Assembly: GCF_901000735.1 (NCBI RefSeq)
Contig: NC_081544.1
Location: forward strand, 20,473,410 to 20,537,409
Length of the DNA stretch: 64,000 nucleotides
Reading direction: 5' to 3'
DNA from: Corylus avellana
Lineage: Eukaryota; Streptophyta; Magnoliopsida; Fagales; Betulaceae
The notes under the pieces are model-generated. The model searched no databases. It saw only the letters and a program-made list of their open reading frames with translations, and was not told the origin of the DNA. Below are positions 36,861 through 48,612 of the stretch, piece after piece (position 1 is the first letter of the stretch; every line of letters starts with the position of its first letter). A program made the position numbers and the translations under genes.

Positions 36861-36979
36861 TTTTTTTTTTTTTTTTTTTTTTTTGACATGTCCACACAAG
36901 AGGGGGATAGGAGATTCGAACTAGTGACCTTCGCTTCATAAAGCGTGGTCTCCAGCCGATTGAGCTATCCCTTGAGGAC
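36861..36979 (-). mobile_element. tRNA-derived SINE, copy 1
   Basis: Read on the minus strand it starts gtcctcaagggatagctcaa, contains an A-box-like tagctcaatcgg and a B-box agttcgaatct of an RNA polymerase III promoter, and ends gtggacatgtc followed by a run of about 25 A. A 16-bp target duplication, acattatgctcttatt, brackets it (36846-36861 and 36980-36995). The head folds like a tRNA but with irregular spacing, and the body is under 100 bp. It depends on a LINE for movement. Confidence 0.9.
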
Positions 36980-38990
36980 ACATTATGCTCTTATTCATTG
37001 ATGATATTTTACATTACAAATTACTCCTATTTCCATGAGAATTGAGCTAGGCTTAGATAATACAAATATGTAGGTGGAGATACAATTAACTCTGAGCTAA
37101 CTCAGTTGCATATCCTCCAACTCGGGCCAAACTCAGGGTGGGGAACTTTTTTCTAGTATGCCTCGTTAAACTCTTTTAGGCTGGCCCTAGGATTATTAAA
37201 CATTTTTTTTGGGTGAAATGCAAATTTTGTTTTCTAAAATTATTTCTATGTAATTACTTCTTTAGGAAAATGTTTGAATTAAGTGGAGGCAAAGGATTTG
37301 GCCACATTTGATTTTCTCACGTCTTGTTGTAGTCATTTATTTTGTTTTGTTTTGTTTTTCATTAACCTTTGCCTTTGGTCGTTTCCTCTTGGCATGCTAA
37401 TGATATCTTTCAGTGTAAGCGTATCACTCAATTAACATTTGGGTGATGACAAATTGATAAATGTTCCAAACAATTAAAAATAAACTTTTTCGGTTATTTG
37501 AAATCTTTTTTTTTTTTTTTCTATACACATTTTTTGGCTCTCTCTCAAATAGGTTATGCCTCTGCTTTTGCAATCTCACCCTTCCCGTTAAGGCTTTGGA
37601 TTAAGTCAGACGGTAAAAGGATAAAATAACTCTTATATCTATTACAATTTATAAAATTACAAAATTACCTTTAAATTAAAATTAAAATTTATTTTTAAAT
37701 AAAGGTATTTTAGGAATTTCAACAATCTATGTTAGGATTTAACAGAAAATCCTAACGGAGGAGTTAAATTAAATTTTTTTTTAAAGTTTGATACATTAAA
37801 TTGATAGTTTTTTTAATTTTGAAAAGGACATTTCTAAAAGTGATGGAAATTCAAGGGTATTAAATTTCTATGAACACAAGGGTTTGAGTTTTGACTCCCA
37901 TTAAATCAATGGGAGGAATTGTCTTCGATTTATAATGAGCCACTTGCAACTCATCAATTCATACACAGTACAAATATACTTATTAAGACTCTAGACCTTT
38001 AACAATTACCTACTACACATTATAAACTCTTCTACTTCAAGTAACTGATATCTCACGTAACTCATTATTATTGTAACTCATATGATTTTTGTGTATAAGA
38101 AATGTTAAGTGTTCTACTTGTCCTAGGCGAATATTATTTTCTAAAAGCCGGGTGAGAGAAATTAGGGATCGATGGGACTATTTTTTTTTGTCCACTTAGG
38201 ACCTAGAGAACGCTTAGTATTTCTCATCATGTATTCTTTTGACTATTTTTATCCTCCAATAATTATGTTCTAAAAAGAGGGATTAGATGAAGTTTTCCTA
38301 TATTTAACTATGTATATATTATATATAATATAATATTTAAAAAAAATTAACTATAATATATAAATATTTTAACTCTATGTATATATAAATATATATTTAA
38401 GAGAATCAAAACCCCATGGTCCCCTTATTCCGTCCTACTAGCTGCCCGCTAAAACAATGATTACCGCCAACACGACGCTCAACCAAAACTCCCAAACACA
38501 TTTTGGTCGTATTCTCGTGACTAATTTTTATCCGGCCAGAAAACTATTCCTACGTGCCAAACACTACTTAGGTTAACTTAGAGGGTTAAATACCTTATTA
38601 CTCCCTAGGGTTTAAACTCTTTATTATTTTTTTTTTTAGGATTTTATTTTTATCACAGGAAGTACCTGTGGTTTTCATAAAGATAGAGATGGTACCTCCG
38701 TTAAAATTCTGTCCAAAATTTAATGAAACGCTACTTCAGCACCAATCAAAAATCAACACATGTCATATAATTCATTCTTTTAAATGTTTTTTAAAAAAAT
38801 TATATTTTTTCCAAAAAAAAAAAAAAAATTGGGTGTAGCTATTCGCCATTTGGGGTGGCCGAAACCTCCCCACTACCCCAAAATGGCCAAAAGCCACCCC
38901 CAAATTTATATATCATTTCTATTTCAAAATTTCATTATTTAGTATATTTTGAAAGGTATTGCATTTAATACACTACTATCATTAAAATTT

Positions 38991-39630
38991 GGGTAAAGTC
39001 CACATAACTTCCTCAAACTACCATCCAATTGACGTCCCTCCTAAATTTTCAATTGTGACAATGTTTCCCCTAAACTATCAAAACATTGTCAATGTCTCCC
39101 CCTAAGACTAACAAAAAGATCAAAATATCCTTATATATTTTTTAATATGACAAAAATACCCTTATAAATTAAAAAAAATAATAAAATAATTTCAAAAGAA
39201 CAATTTTTTTTTAAAAAAATAATAATAATTTTTAAACTAAATTTTTAATTTTTTTTATAAGAATATATATTTTTTAAAACGAATATATTTTTTTTTTAAA
39301 ACGGAAATTTTTATTTTAAAAAATTTACAAAACAAAATAAAAAATGCAATTTTTATAACAAAAAAAATTGAAAATTTTTAATTTTTTTCTTATAAAAAGG
39401 ATTTTTTTTTTTTTTTAATTTTCTACCCTTTGGATTTTTTTAAAATTAGTTTTAGGGTTTTTTCTAGAAGTTTTATTATTTTTTGTTTTTATTTTATTAA
39501 GGGTAGTTTCGTCATTGGCGAAAACATTGACAATTTTTGGTAGTTTGAGGGAGACATTATCACAATTGAAAGTTTGGGAGGGACATTGTCAATTGGGTAG
39601 TTGTTTGAGGGAGTTATGTGAACTTTTTTC
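38991..39630. mobile_element. Mutator-like foldback MITE, 640 bp
   Basis: Left end gggtaaagtccacataac and right end gttatgtgaacttttttc are inverted copies. The arms share ttcctcaaac/gtttgaggga, ccaattgac/gtcaattgg, caattgtgaca/tatcacaattg and acattgtcaatgt-type words on opposite strands. A 9-bp duplication ttaaaattt flanks it (38982-38990 and 39631-39639). The middle is A/T-rich and non-coding. Confidence 0.9.
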
Positions 39631-40102
39631 TTAAAATTTTTGGACAACATTATCTTTTAAAATACACTAAATAAAAAAAAAATAGAGAAATTTTAAAATG
39701 GAAAGAATCCGCTTATATATATATATATAAAACAGAAGAAAAGATGGTGGATGAAAAGGAAAGAAAGAAAGAATACTCGGAATTCGAATCGTGAAGCTTC
39801 CGCGAGCCTACTATTGTGGTCCAGGCCAGTACTACGCACCGGGCACCGGGCACCCATCCAAAACAGGTGATGTAATCAAGTGGTTAGAAAATAATAAAAA
39901 ATAAATAAATAATAAATTAAAAAAAAAAATTTAAAAAAAGGAAAAAAGGAAAAGCCACTTTCCTCTTCTCTCAATTCATATTAATTCCTTCATAATCCTG
40001 CAACTAAACACCGGTGCCGAATTGGCGAATTCAAAATCCATCAACTACGTACAACGGTTCTCATTACATGCAATAGCTTAAACTAATTACATCAAATTTT
40101 CC

Positions 40103-40543
40103 CTAATTAGCAACATAAAAATATAAAATATAAACAAAAACAAGAAGATTAGCCGGGGAAATCATGGCTGCTGATCTTCCAAGAGTGGCTGCCGAAGACT
40201 GATCGGACGTGGAATGAAGAGGTTTTTTGTAGTAGTACGGGAAGTAGGGCAAGATGGGGTCAGGAGGGGGAGGGGAAGCAAATAAAGTACCTGTGGCAGG
40301 TGGAGGGTTGTATGGTAAATATCCCACCGGTGAAGGGTTGTATCCAGCTGGAGGCGGGTACGAGACGGTCTGGGACGGCGGTGTAGTGGTGGTTGTCGGA
40401 GTTGTCGGGGTGACGGAGCCGGTGCCGGTGGGCGGTGGATAACATGGATATGGGCAGGCGTCGTCGGGCCTTGTGAAGCCGGGAATATTCAGAAATATTA
40501 TTAAGGCGAGGAAAAGGGTAGTGGAGAAAACTTGTGTAGCCAT
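40103..40543 (-). CDS. Small proline-rich (extensin-like) cell-wall glycoprotein, probably GPI-anchored
   Basis: A single exon of 146 codons. Residues about 4-22 are a hydrophobic signal peptide (FSTTLFLALIIFLNIPGF). The mature part opens with DACPYPCYPPP, continues with a Thr/Pro block and repeated PPP, SPPPPDP and YNPPP motifs that are likely hydroxyproline O-glycosylation sites, then a Tyr-rich YFPYYYKKP patch that could cross-link. The C-terminus ends in a small-residue stretch and a hydrophobic tail (NLLVFVYILYFYVAN), a plausible GPI signal. It shares the layout of the gene at 46192-46575 and both are on the same strand. The exact role in the wall is unknown. Signal and anchor are predicted by eye. 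Confidence 0.8.
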   Translation of the reverse strand: MATQVFSTTLFLALIIFLNIPGFTRPDDACPYPCYPPPTGTGSVTPTTPTTTTTPPSQTVSYPPPAGYNPSPVGYLPYNPPPATGTLFASPPPPDPILPYFPYYYKKPLHSTSDQSSAATLGRSAAMISPANLLVFVYILYFYVAN

Positions 40544-41652
40544 GGCAATTATGAAATTAAGGTGAAAGGAGGAAGGGAATTAAAGAAAGAGCAATGGGAT
40601 CGAGCAGAAAGAAGTGGGTTTGAGGGGAGTGGGAGTGGGGTGCGGGGGTTAACGTATTAGAAAACTTGTAGTCGTTGTCATCATTTTGAAAAACGAAGAA
40701 AAAGGGCCAATCGATTAAAAGGACTGAAAAGGGAGCTAATTCGAAAAGTCTATCTTGTGATGATGATCAAATTCAAGTAGAAACATGTAGATTTTGATTT
40801 TGTACGCCATGCATATTGAAAAAACTTACAAGAAAAACTTTGATTGTAATAATGTGTAGAAGGTATACATATATAGCGTTGTAATAATTGCACATCCATC
40901 TCATATAATTAAAGAAAACGACTGAAATTTCCTCCATACCACTCTGGAGGAAATATTTTTCAATTCATTTAAAATAACGTTAAGTGTTTATAAACATTTA
41001 AAAGACACATTAAATTTTTAACGTCATTAATAGCAATTTATTAATTTACCCTAAATTTAATATACTTTTTAAATGTTTATAGATACTTGACACTATTTTA
41101 AATGGGTTGCCCTTATAAAATAAAAAATAAAAATTTGAAGGTTTGGAAGAAATTTCTGTTCTTAAAGAAATGGTGTAGGAAAAACGAGAGGCCTTTTTAC
41201 CTTATTTTTTGTGACAAAATGAATTAAATCATAGGCCATCAAATGCCTTTAATAATACATTAAAGTGTTTCGGTCCATAAATTATATATAGACTTTTTTT
41301 TCTTTTTTTTTATTACTTTATTTGATTTGCATTATTTGGTATACCAACTCATTCTTTAGTTGGAATACTCATAATTTGCCAGAAGTGAAGTCATAAAAGG
41401 TGGTCCAAATTAGATTCCGTTTGTTTTTGACTTAAAATGTTTTAAGAGAAAAATTATTTTAAATTATCCTCTTGCATTAGTTGAAATGTGTGTTTGGTGT
41501 ACGTCTTGGATCTTGGGAAAGTTGTTTAAAACCAAAATGAGTCATAGAATGAAACACTACACAATTCCCTTAAACTATAATTAGGCATCTTACCCATCAC
41601 ATCAGAGTCTCTAATTTTTTAATGGACAAAAGTTTTATTCAAAGCAGTCTAA

Positions 41653-42967
41653 ATGAAGTATTTTTTAACTCATTTAAAATAGTGTCAAGTGTAAACAATT
41701 ATTAATAACGTTAAGAATTTAATATTCCTTGCCCCTATTTTAAATGAGTTAGAAGATATTTCTGTCAATTTTCAATATATAGAAGCCGCAGATTTTTTTT
41801 ATCTGATAGGCTTTTGTTTCTCTGGATGTGTGCATGCATGTCAGCATGTGCATGGCTCTAATTTAAGCATATATAGTCAAGCACTAGACCAAAAATTCTA
41901 CACATAAACTTAATTCAATCAATTTCTTATTGAGAGAGAGAGAGAGAGAGACATTGGAAAAATCCTAGCTAGAAACCCATTCCACCCGCAAGGAAAAACT
42001 GAAGGCCCAGCTGGAAAGCGAGAGGTTGAGTGATTTTGACCCAAGTCATGAAGATTACCACATAGCACCACCTTATTGGTTGTACAAAGAGATAGGGCTA
42101 AGCCCCCTTTTTTCTTTTTTTCTTTTTTAAAATTTGGTTTTTCACAAAAAATTTAAACTACAAAAAAAAAAAGCCCTTAGATTATGATTGATTGTACTAA
42201 ACTACCAATTAAATGAAGGCACACACAATTCTATATGGTGGAGTTGGCTTATTGGTTTGTCATAAAAGAAAGGGTCCAGATTCCAAAAGAACCCTAGCTC
42301 CTCTTGTTAATTTCCAAGGAGATCTGAATTGGAAAAGGTACAAATGTTTAATTTCCAGGTGGGACTTTTTCTCATAAATTTTCATTGTGTCGGTGGAAAG
42401 GTAATCTATCTTGTTTCAATTTTCAGTGTAAAAAGAATCCCTTTCCTAATTATTTTGACTTGAGTGTGCGCAGTGGTTATAGCTACCCATTAAACATTTG
42501 GTCCCTTTTCTTGTTTCCCTTTTGATCAAATTAATTATTTGGTCAAGATTCTCAAGTTCAACCACCTACACAAAAAAAAAAACATCTTAGCCTAATCAAT
42601 CTCCAACAGCTGTCTCAGCTTGTCACTGTTCTACCTCTTTTCTCCTAATCAATAAAATGTTTCCTTGCCATTGAAAAAAGAAATTCATTCATATATATAT
42701 ATATATATATATATGATTTCCCTTTTTCTTTTCTTTCATTTGAAGGGACAGAGAGAGAGTAAAGAGTGTTTCCCAAATATATTAAAAAATTAAAAGAAAA
42801 AAAAAAAACTTTCCCTTTCCCTTTTTCTTTTTCTTTTTCTTTTCATTTTCATTTTCCCTTTCTTTTTCTTTGCTTCCAAAAGTCACTTTATCCATCATTT
42901 CCCAAATACTTAGAAGTTAGAACCTCCGATGAAACTTTCTTGCATCTTTCAATCCTTTACATCAATT
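41653..42967. repeat. Segment with a second copy at 50023-51332
   Basis: Co-linear over its entire length with 50023-51332. Differences are scattered substitutions, homopolymer-length changes and a shorter TA tract in the second copy (near 42691 versus 51063). This is the level of difference expected between alleles. It contains no gene. Confidence 0.93.
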
Positions 42968-44781
42968 CTTTTCCTTTTGCCCAACTACTACTGCACAGGC
43001 TGTTGTACTCTCTATTATTGTATTACTTTTCCCCAAATTAATGTTTGGCCACTAAATTCCTTTCGCAATCAATCCATTTCATCTCCCATGAAATTTCAGT
43101 TTCATAGGGAAATGCCCTCTCTACAAGATGCCATTTAACAATTTTCTTTTTCTTTTTCTTTTAAGTTTCAATGTTTTTTTCATAAAAAAATAAATAATAA
43201 TAATAATAATGTTTTTGCCACCTGTTCTATTAAGATTACTTCAACTAAAATGAAGTTTTTACAGAAATTGGATAGGCAATGACAAAAAAGTCTGAAGCAA
43301 CTAAAGTCAAGATCAATTAAGATTAGATAGAAGTTGATCAATTTTTCCACACCTTTGCACTGAAATTGGATCCATGTAAAATATCTTTCTCTTCTTCTTT
43401 TTTTTTGTTTTTTTGGCATTTTCGGTTAGTCCGCCACCGGCGTTGAACTCACAACATGACTTTATTCTACTTCATACTAGACTTTTCTATTAAACACTAC
43501 TACTAAATGCTTAAAGTAATGCTTAAATTCAATGACAGAAACAGAGTTTGAATTTAAAACTTTTGGTTAAACCATAACTTATTTAAAAAACTTAAATTAA
43601 TTAAAAACATTATAACTATAATAATTTAATTAATATTATAACATTCTCAATGATCTCATTCACCACCAAAATAATAATATTAAAAAAAAAAAAAAAAAGG
43701 GGAGGGGGGGGGGAAGGGCATGCTAAATGGTCCTTTTCCACTATTTAAATATCAAGGGCAATCACTTCTTGTGAATACTATAGGATGATGGAAAGTGCAG
43801 TTTGGCGAGGTCTATCAATCAAAGCATTTCCAAAATTTGGTTACACAAATACATGCAACTTGTCAATTATCATGATCTAAAAAATCAAGTAGTTTGTTGT
43901 GACTTGTGAGGCTGGATTTATCAATGTGTTTGGCGTGAAGGGTAATTAATTGAAATTTGAAATATATATATATATATATATATAATTGATTCAATGTGGG
44001 AAGGTGCATAAATAATTATTCCTAGAGCATATTGCATTATAGAGCGGACACGGTAGGTGGGTTGAGTAGAGGCTAAGGACAAGCAAAGCCACCCAACTTC
44101 CCACTTGGCGATGAGATATCCCACCACCACTACCACCCCATGCTGATTGCTGTGTAAAAAAAGTAAGATGGCAAAGCACTAGTTTGCTGGACCCCATTTA
44201 TTGTTTGGTGAAGAAACCGATGTTGATCTCATGCACTGACACACTGACACGCCATCAGAATGGAATGAGCTCTGACTTCGAGATCAGATGGTTTGGATCT
44301 TCGCTTTTGTTCCACACCCATGAAGTTGAAGTAACCCCCATGTGCTCCTCGGTACTTTGTCACATGAATGAGAGCATACTATATTGGACTTTTTTATTTT
44401 TATTTTTATTTTACGGCAACCCCACAAAGTAGAGTCTTTGTGATCCATCTTGCCGAGTAAATTTCGGTTTTGTGCATCGCACTCCCAAAAATTTCTTTAC
44501 ACACAACAAAATGCTTTACTAGCTATTCATCGTGCGAAAAAAATTGTTAAATTATTAAACTTACATCTTTTTGTCAACTTGACCTTTTTAGAATAAGTGA
44601 ACATTTAACAAGGTAGAAAGGTCGGCAACCCAAGAAATGTTAGGCAAGTATGTCTCATTTTGGATAGGTAATTGGTCTCAATCCTTATCCCTGCAATTTG
44701 GACGCGAATATTGATAGTATTTTTTCTTTTTTAAAAAAAAAAAAAAAAATCATTAGGTTCCCCTCGTTTCTCTTTCATTTT

Positions 44782-44881
44782 TTTTTTTTGACATGTCCAC
44801 ACAAGAGGGGAGAGGGAGATTCGAACTAGTGATTCCGCTTCATTAGGCGTGGTCCTAGCCGATTGAGCTACTTCTTGGGGA
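44782..44881 (-). mobile_element. tRNA-derived SINE, copy 2
   Basis: The same family as the element at 36861-36979 on the same strand: gtccccaagaagtagctcaa start, B-box agttcgaatct, gtggacatgtc then an A run. The target duplication cgtttctctttcatttt brackets it (44765-44781 and 44882-44898, 17 bp). The A-box and tRNA head carry several substitutions and one-base deletions relative to copy 1. Confidence 0.9.
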
Positions 44882-45299
44882 CGTTTCTCTTTCATTTTCA
44901 TGGCCAGAGATGATGGATGATTAAAATTTAGATTGGTACTTTTAAGATAATTAAGCCTTTGCATTAAGTTAAAATATCAATTAATAGGACAATAGAATAT
45001 ATATGGATTTAAATATGTTCAAATATTGTATCTCTTGCATAAATTATCCATATATATTTCACTTTATGGATGTCGCACTCGTTTAGATCGATGTCGTCCA
45101 TAATTGAATCATTACTTGAGGATTTTTTTGTGTAAATTGACTCGGTAAATGATAATTAATTATAGTCTCACATATCTAAATGACAACTAACATAGGATGC
45201 TTCAAATTAAAATAAAAAAACAAAAAAAATAAAGCAAATAATATCAATGAAAACGAACATAGGATCGATGCATACAAAATTAAATTAATTGTTACTTTC

Positions 45300-45319
45300 T
45301 CCTCCTCCTCCTCCTCCTC
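45300..45319. repeat. (CTC)n microsatellite
   Basis: About seven ctc/cct units in a row, in AT-rich non-coding sequence. Confidence 0.9.
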
Positions 45320-46191
45320 AATCTAAATGTCTTATCAGCTTATCGGGAGGCTTCATAATGTATGCTTAATTAATTTTTCACTTTTGAAATTTCTTATACC
45401 TTTATATTTTCTTTAAAAGCATTCAAAACTCTTATAATTAAAAAATTACTATACATCTCTAAAGTAGCTAATTAACACTCCCTTAATTAGTGCAATTATC
45501 CACTTAATTTTTCATATATATAGATCGCGGACCTATAAAATAAAATTTATTTTAAAAAATACTAGTATAATTTTATTTTCACTAATTAATTAATAACCAG
45601 CTTAGCCCCGTTCGGAGTTAGGACGTCACATACAAATACCACACCATAAGCGTTTGCCACGTGTCCAAACAAACACATCGTGTGGCCCATATGACGAGGA
45701 AGTTTATTATTGAGACGGCCGAGGTTGGAGGGCATGTGAGCTGGTGGGTGATCCATTTGTTCAAGATATAGTTGTACATCAATTTATTATATACCTAATT
45801 TGGCCGTTTTTTTTCTAAAGCTGACTAAAATTAAATAATAATAATAATAATAAAAGAATAATCGATTGTTTTCTAACATACTGTCAATCAAAAGAGGAGC
45901 AAGGGATGAACAAGGAAGAAGAAAACTATAGAATTATACATGAATCAAAGTCAGAACCGAGTCAACTCATTATAGAGAAGAATCATGAGAAAAGTTAAAG
46001 AGCAAATCATTAAGGAAAATGAGCATAAATTCTTACACAATTGTTATTGAAGATTTACGAACAATTTGGATAGCTAGAACATGTACCGAGGGATGATCGA
46101 GGTACTAATTAATATACTTATAAACGAGTACAAAATTCTCCTGTCCATAAAAGCTTTATCTTATTGCATACTAATCCTTTGATTCTGAATC

Positions 46192-46575
46192 TTACCACAA
46201 AGCCAGAAGACCCAACAATCCACCGGCGACCAAGACAGGCAACCTAATCATCGGATTCTGGGTGGCACCACTGAAATCCTGGTCTATAGGATACAAGTTC
46301 CCCGGTGGGCCCGTTATGTATATGAATGATGATGGCGGGGGAGGGCAGTACTGGGTCGACGGCGGTTTCTTGGGAGAAGGCGGCGGCGGCGACGGTGGCG
46401 GCAGAGCTGGTGGTGGCGGGCACGGTGATGGTGGCGGCGGTGATGGTGGCGGTGGGGCGTTTTGACCGCACGCCGAACACTTCTCGTCGGCTGTCCCCGG
46501 CGCTGTGAAAACGGCAATCACGATGAACAGATTTAGTAGCAACCGGGCGTTGAAACGATGCATCGCTATAGCCAT
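46192..46575 (-). CDS. Small proline-rich (extensin-like) glycoprotein, paralogue of the gene at 40103-40543
   Basis: A single exon of 127 codons; an alternative in-frame start is Met5. Residues about 10-28 are a signal peptide (ARLLLNLFIVIAVFTAPG). Then follow DEKCSACGQ, several PPPPSP-type repeats (extensin/arabinogalactan-like hydroxyproline sites), a short SSFIYITGPPGNLYPID segment, and a hydrophobic C-terminus (LPVLVAGGLLGLLALW) that fits a GPI anchor signal. Layout, size and strand match the gene 5.6 kb away, so I read the pair as an old tandem duplication. The GC-rich coding region makes several long antisense shadow frames, which are not genes. Confidence 0.82.
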   Translation of the reverse strand: MAIAMHRFNARLLLNLFIVIAVFTAPGTADEKCSACGQNAPPPPSPPPPSPCPPPPALPPPSPPPPSPKKPPSTQYCPPPPSSFIYITGPPGNLYPIDQDFSGATQNPMIRLPVLVAGGLLGLLALW

Positions 46576-48612
46576 CTTGAGGCCAGCCGCTGTGAATTTG
46601 ATTGCCGAGATGTTGTTGTGGTTTTAAGTGTTTTCGTGGGCTTGATCGGGAGCGATGACGCGACTTTCGAAGACAATCGTCAGAAGGTGCGCGAGACCGG
46701 TTTTGTTACGTTATTAGGTGCATGGAAGATGTAATAGACTTAAAAAGGCCTTTCAGTCTGGGCGAGTGGGGGTTTTCAGTGGGTGTTCTTAAGGACTTTT
46801 CCCATGCCTGCAGGCTAGGACCATAGAATGTAGCGTGTCCTTCAAGCGAAGGGTAAGAATTGCATAATTTGCATGTGGTTGGAGCAAAACGTGGGCTCCA
46901 CGGCATACTCTAAAGCCCTTTAATGTATGACAATAATTTGTACAATATATGCATATATATATACTACTAATTAAGCCACTTTCAACGGTTCATGAAACAT
47001 TTAAGGGGCTTGTATGATCAAAGAATTCTGACCTTCGATCATGCGGAATCTTTGGTCAATTTTGATATAATAATAATTGGAGCTAGATCGATGGATGTGG
47101 TTAATATGTATGTGGAGCAGGTATTATTGAGGCATATCTATATTATTCACGTCATCTGTTTTCTTTTATTCGAATTCCGCATGTTGTGCTCGTGATTCTA
47201 GCATAGCACCGGAATTCGCTAAGAATTGGACCCATCAGGTGGCATGGTATTCCAAAATTCGCCTGTATTTTCGTTTTCCATATTCGTAAACTGGCATTAT
47301 GCAAACCAATAAATGTATTTAAGTATAAAAAAGCATGCGCCACATATCAATATTGTCATTACCCCAAAGAAATTCTTATCATTATCTACAGGCCGGTTCC
47401 ACCATATAATAGACACGTCAGGGGTCATATATAACAAAAGCTCATCTTTCTCCTATACACAGGCCCCAATCATGGAAGAGACGTCAATGCCTTGCTCTTT
47501 TCTACTTTCTTCACTCATCATATATCAGTCTTGCATGCTCCGTCAGGGCCGTCACCTTAATTATCGAGTTTTCTCGAATCCTCCTTTCACGCAGCATGGA
47601 AAGGATATTTTTCACAAAAAAATAAAAGTTAATTTTGGATAGAATCTCGTTAGCCAATAATTAGAGTTTCGTAGAGTCTCACCGTCGAAAAAAACACTTA
47701 AATAGAGACCGACAAAACCTGTCCATCATTTAAAAATATAAAATTAAATGCTAATTAATTAATAACCTAATTGAATAATATATGCATGGATCGGAAGAAA
47801 AAGGGACAGATAATGCTTGGAAGCAAAGGACTTAACGCTGAAGAAATGTATGATGGGATGGAAAGGGAACAAAAAGTTGGGAATATAAATGGAATCTGCA
47901 CACAAAGATAAAGAGATTAGTTACAGGTGCACCGTCCCACATTCTTCAAGCAACCCCCCTTCATCAATAATTCATAGTCAACTTTCCCAATCATACACCT
48001 TCAAAACTGAAACCAAACGTTACTTTTATTTCGAACCTTCCTATTGTTAAAATAATCATCAATTCTATGCGGGCCATCTACTGATTCTACTTGCCTGCCA
48101 CATGCACCAACGTGGCCCAGGTGGTCGGGTTGAAAGCGGAGACATTCTAAGCTTAAGCTGTCTAGAATATGATTTTCTAGGCCCAATTTGTACTGCCTAG
48201 GTTTTGAGAGGCCCAATCAACACTTGGGTCAACGTGTCTTTTGCCATCTGCTATGGAATTTTTTTTTTTTTTTTTTTGGCCCCATCTTGTATGGATTTAG
48301 CTCAATGGATCTAAAGCAAGATAATGATGAACAGCAAACAGAAAGGAGCAACAGAAAATTCATCTCTCATATTGGTGTTGTTGCCAACGCCCAGTCATTG
48401 ACCCAATACCATAATCTCAGTAAAGGCCCATAATAGAGAGAGAGAGAACATTAAGCCCAAACTCTAAATCACTAAAATTTTGTATCCACAGGAAGACAAG
48501 AGTGCATACAAAGGTTCATCAAAGAAACCATGCCCTACAAGTCTACATACAACCAATGCAAATTGTTACCACTCAAACACCTCAATCCTCTCTGCATTAT
48601 TCTCTCCTTTCG
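46576..48612. other. Intergenic region
   Basis: Nothing recognisable beyond AT-rich DNA and a T-run near 48261-48279. No gene or element could be defined. The part next to 46576 is the presumed promoter of the proline-rich protein gene. Confidence 0.45.

Larger units (their letters stand above)
35102..40102. other. Intergenic region between the WVD2-like and proline-rich protein genes
   Basis: Begins with the presumed 3' UTR. Holds a SINE (36861-36979), a MITE-like A/T-rich segment (about 37580-37880), a short ggtggcc hairpin (38850-38905), a 640-bp foldback element (38991-39630) and a purine-rich stretch before 39780. 35340-36760 shows nothing recognisable. Confidence 0.5.
40544..46191. other. 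Intergenic region between the two proline-rich protein genes
   Basis: No gene is supported. It holds the segment 41653-42967, whose near-copy is at 50023-51332, a pyrimidine-rich block (42800-42870), a G run (43698-43713), a (TA)n tract (43963-43983), a SINE (44782-44881) and a (CTC)n tract (45300-45319). Confidence 0.5.

Noticed and set aside
36893..36970. Possible tRNA gene on the minus strand
   Set aside because: The arms fit a tRNA poorly, the body runs into an A tail, and a 16-bp target duplication flanks it, so it is a SINE.
40254..40445. Gly/Val-rich plus-strand frame and second minus-strand frame
   Set aside because: Shadows of the proline-rich gene at 40103-40543.
42766..43041. Phe/Ser-rich ORF in the pyrimidine-rich block and its copy at 51134
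   Set aside because: Low-complexity translation of ctttt repeats, and the second copy runs through N.
46262..46517. Gly-rich plus-strand and His/Arg-rich minus-strand frames
   Set aside because: Shadows of the Pro-rich coding sequence in other frames.
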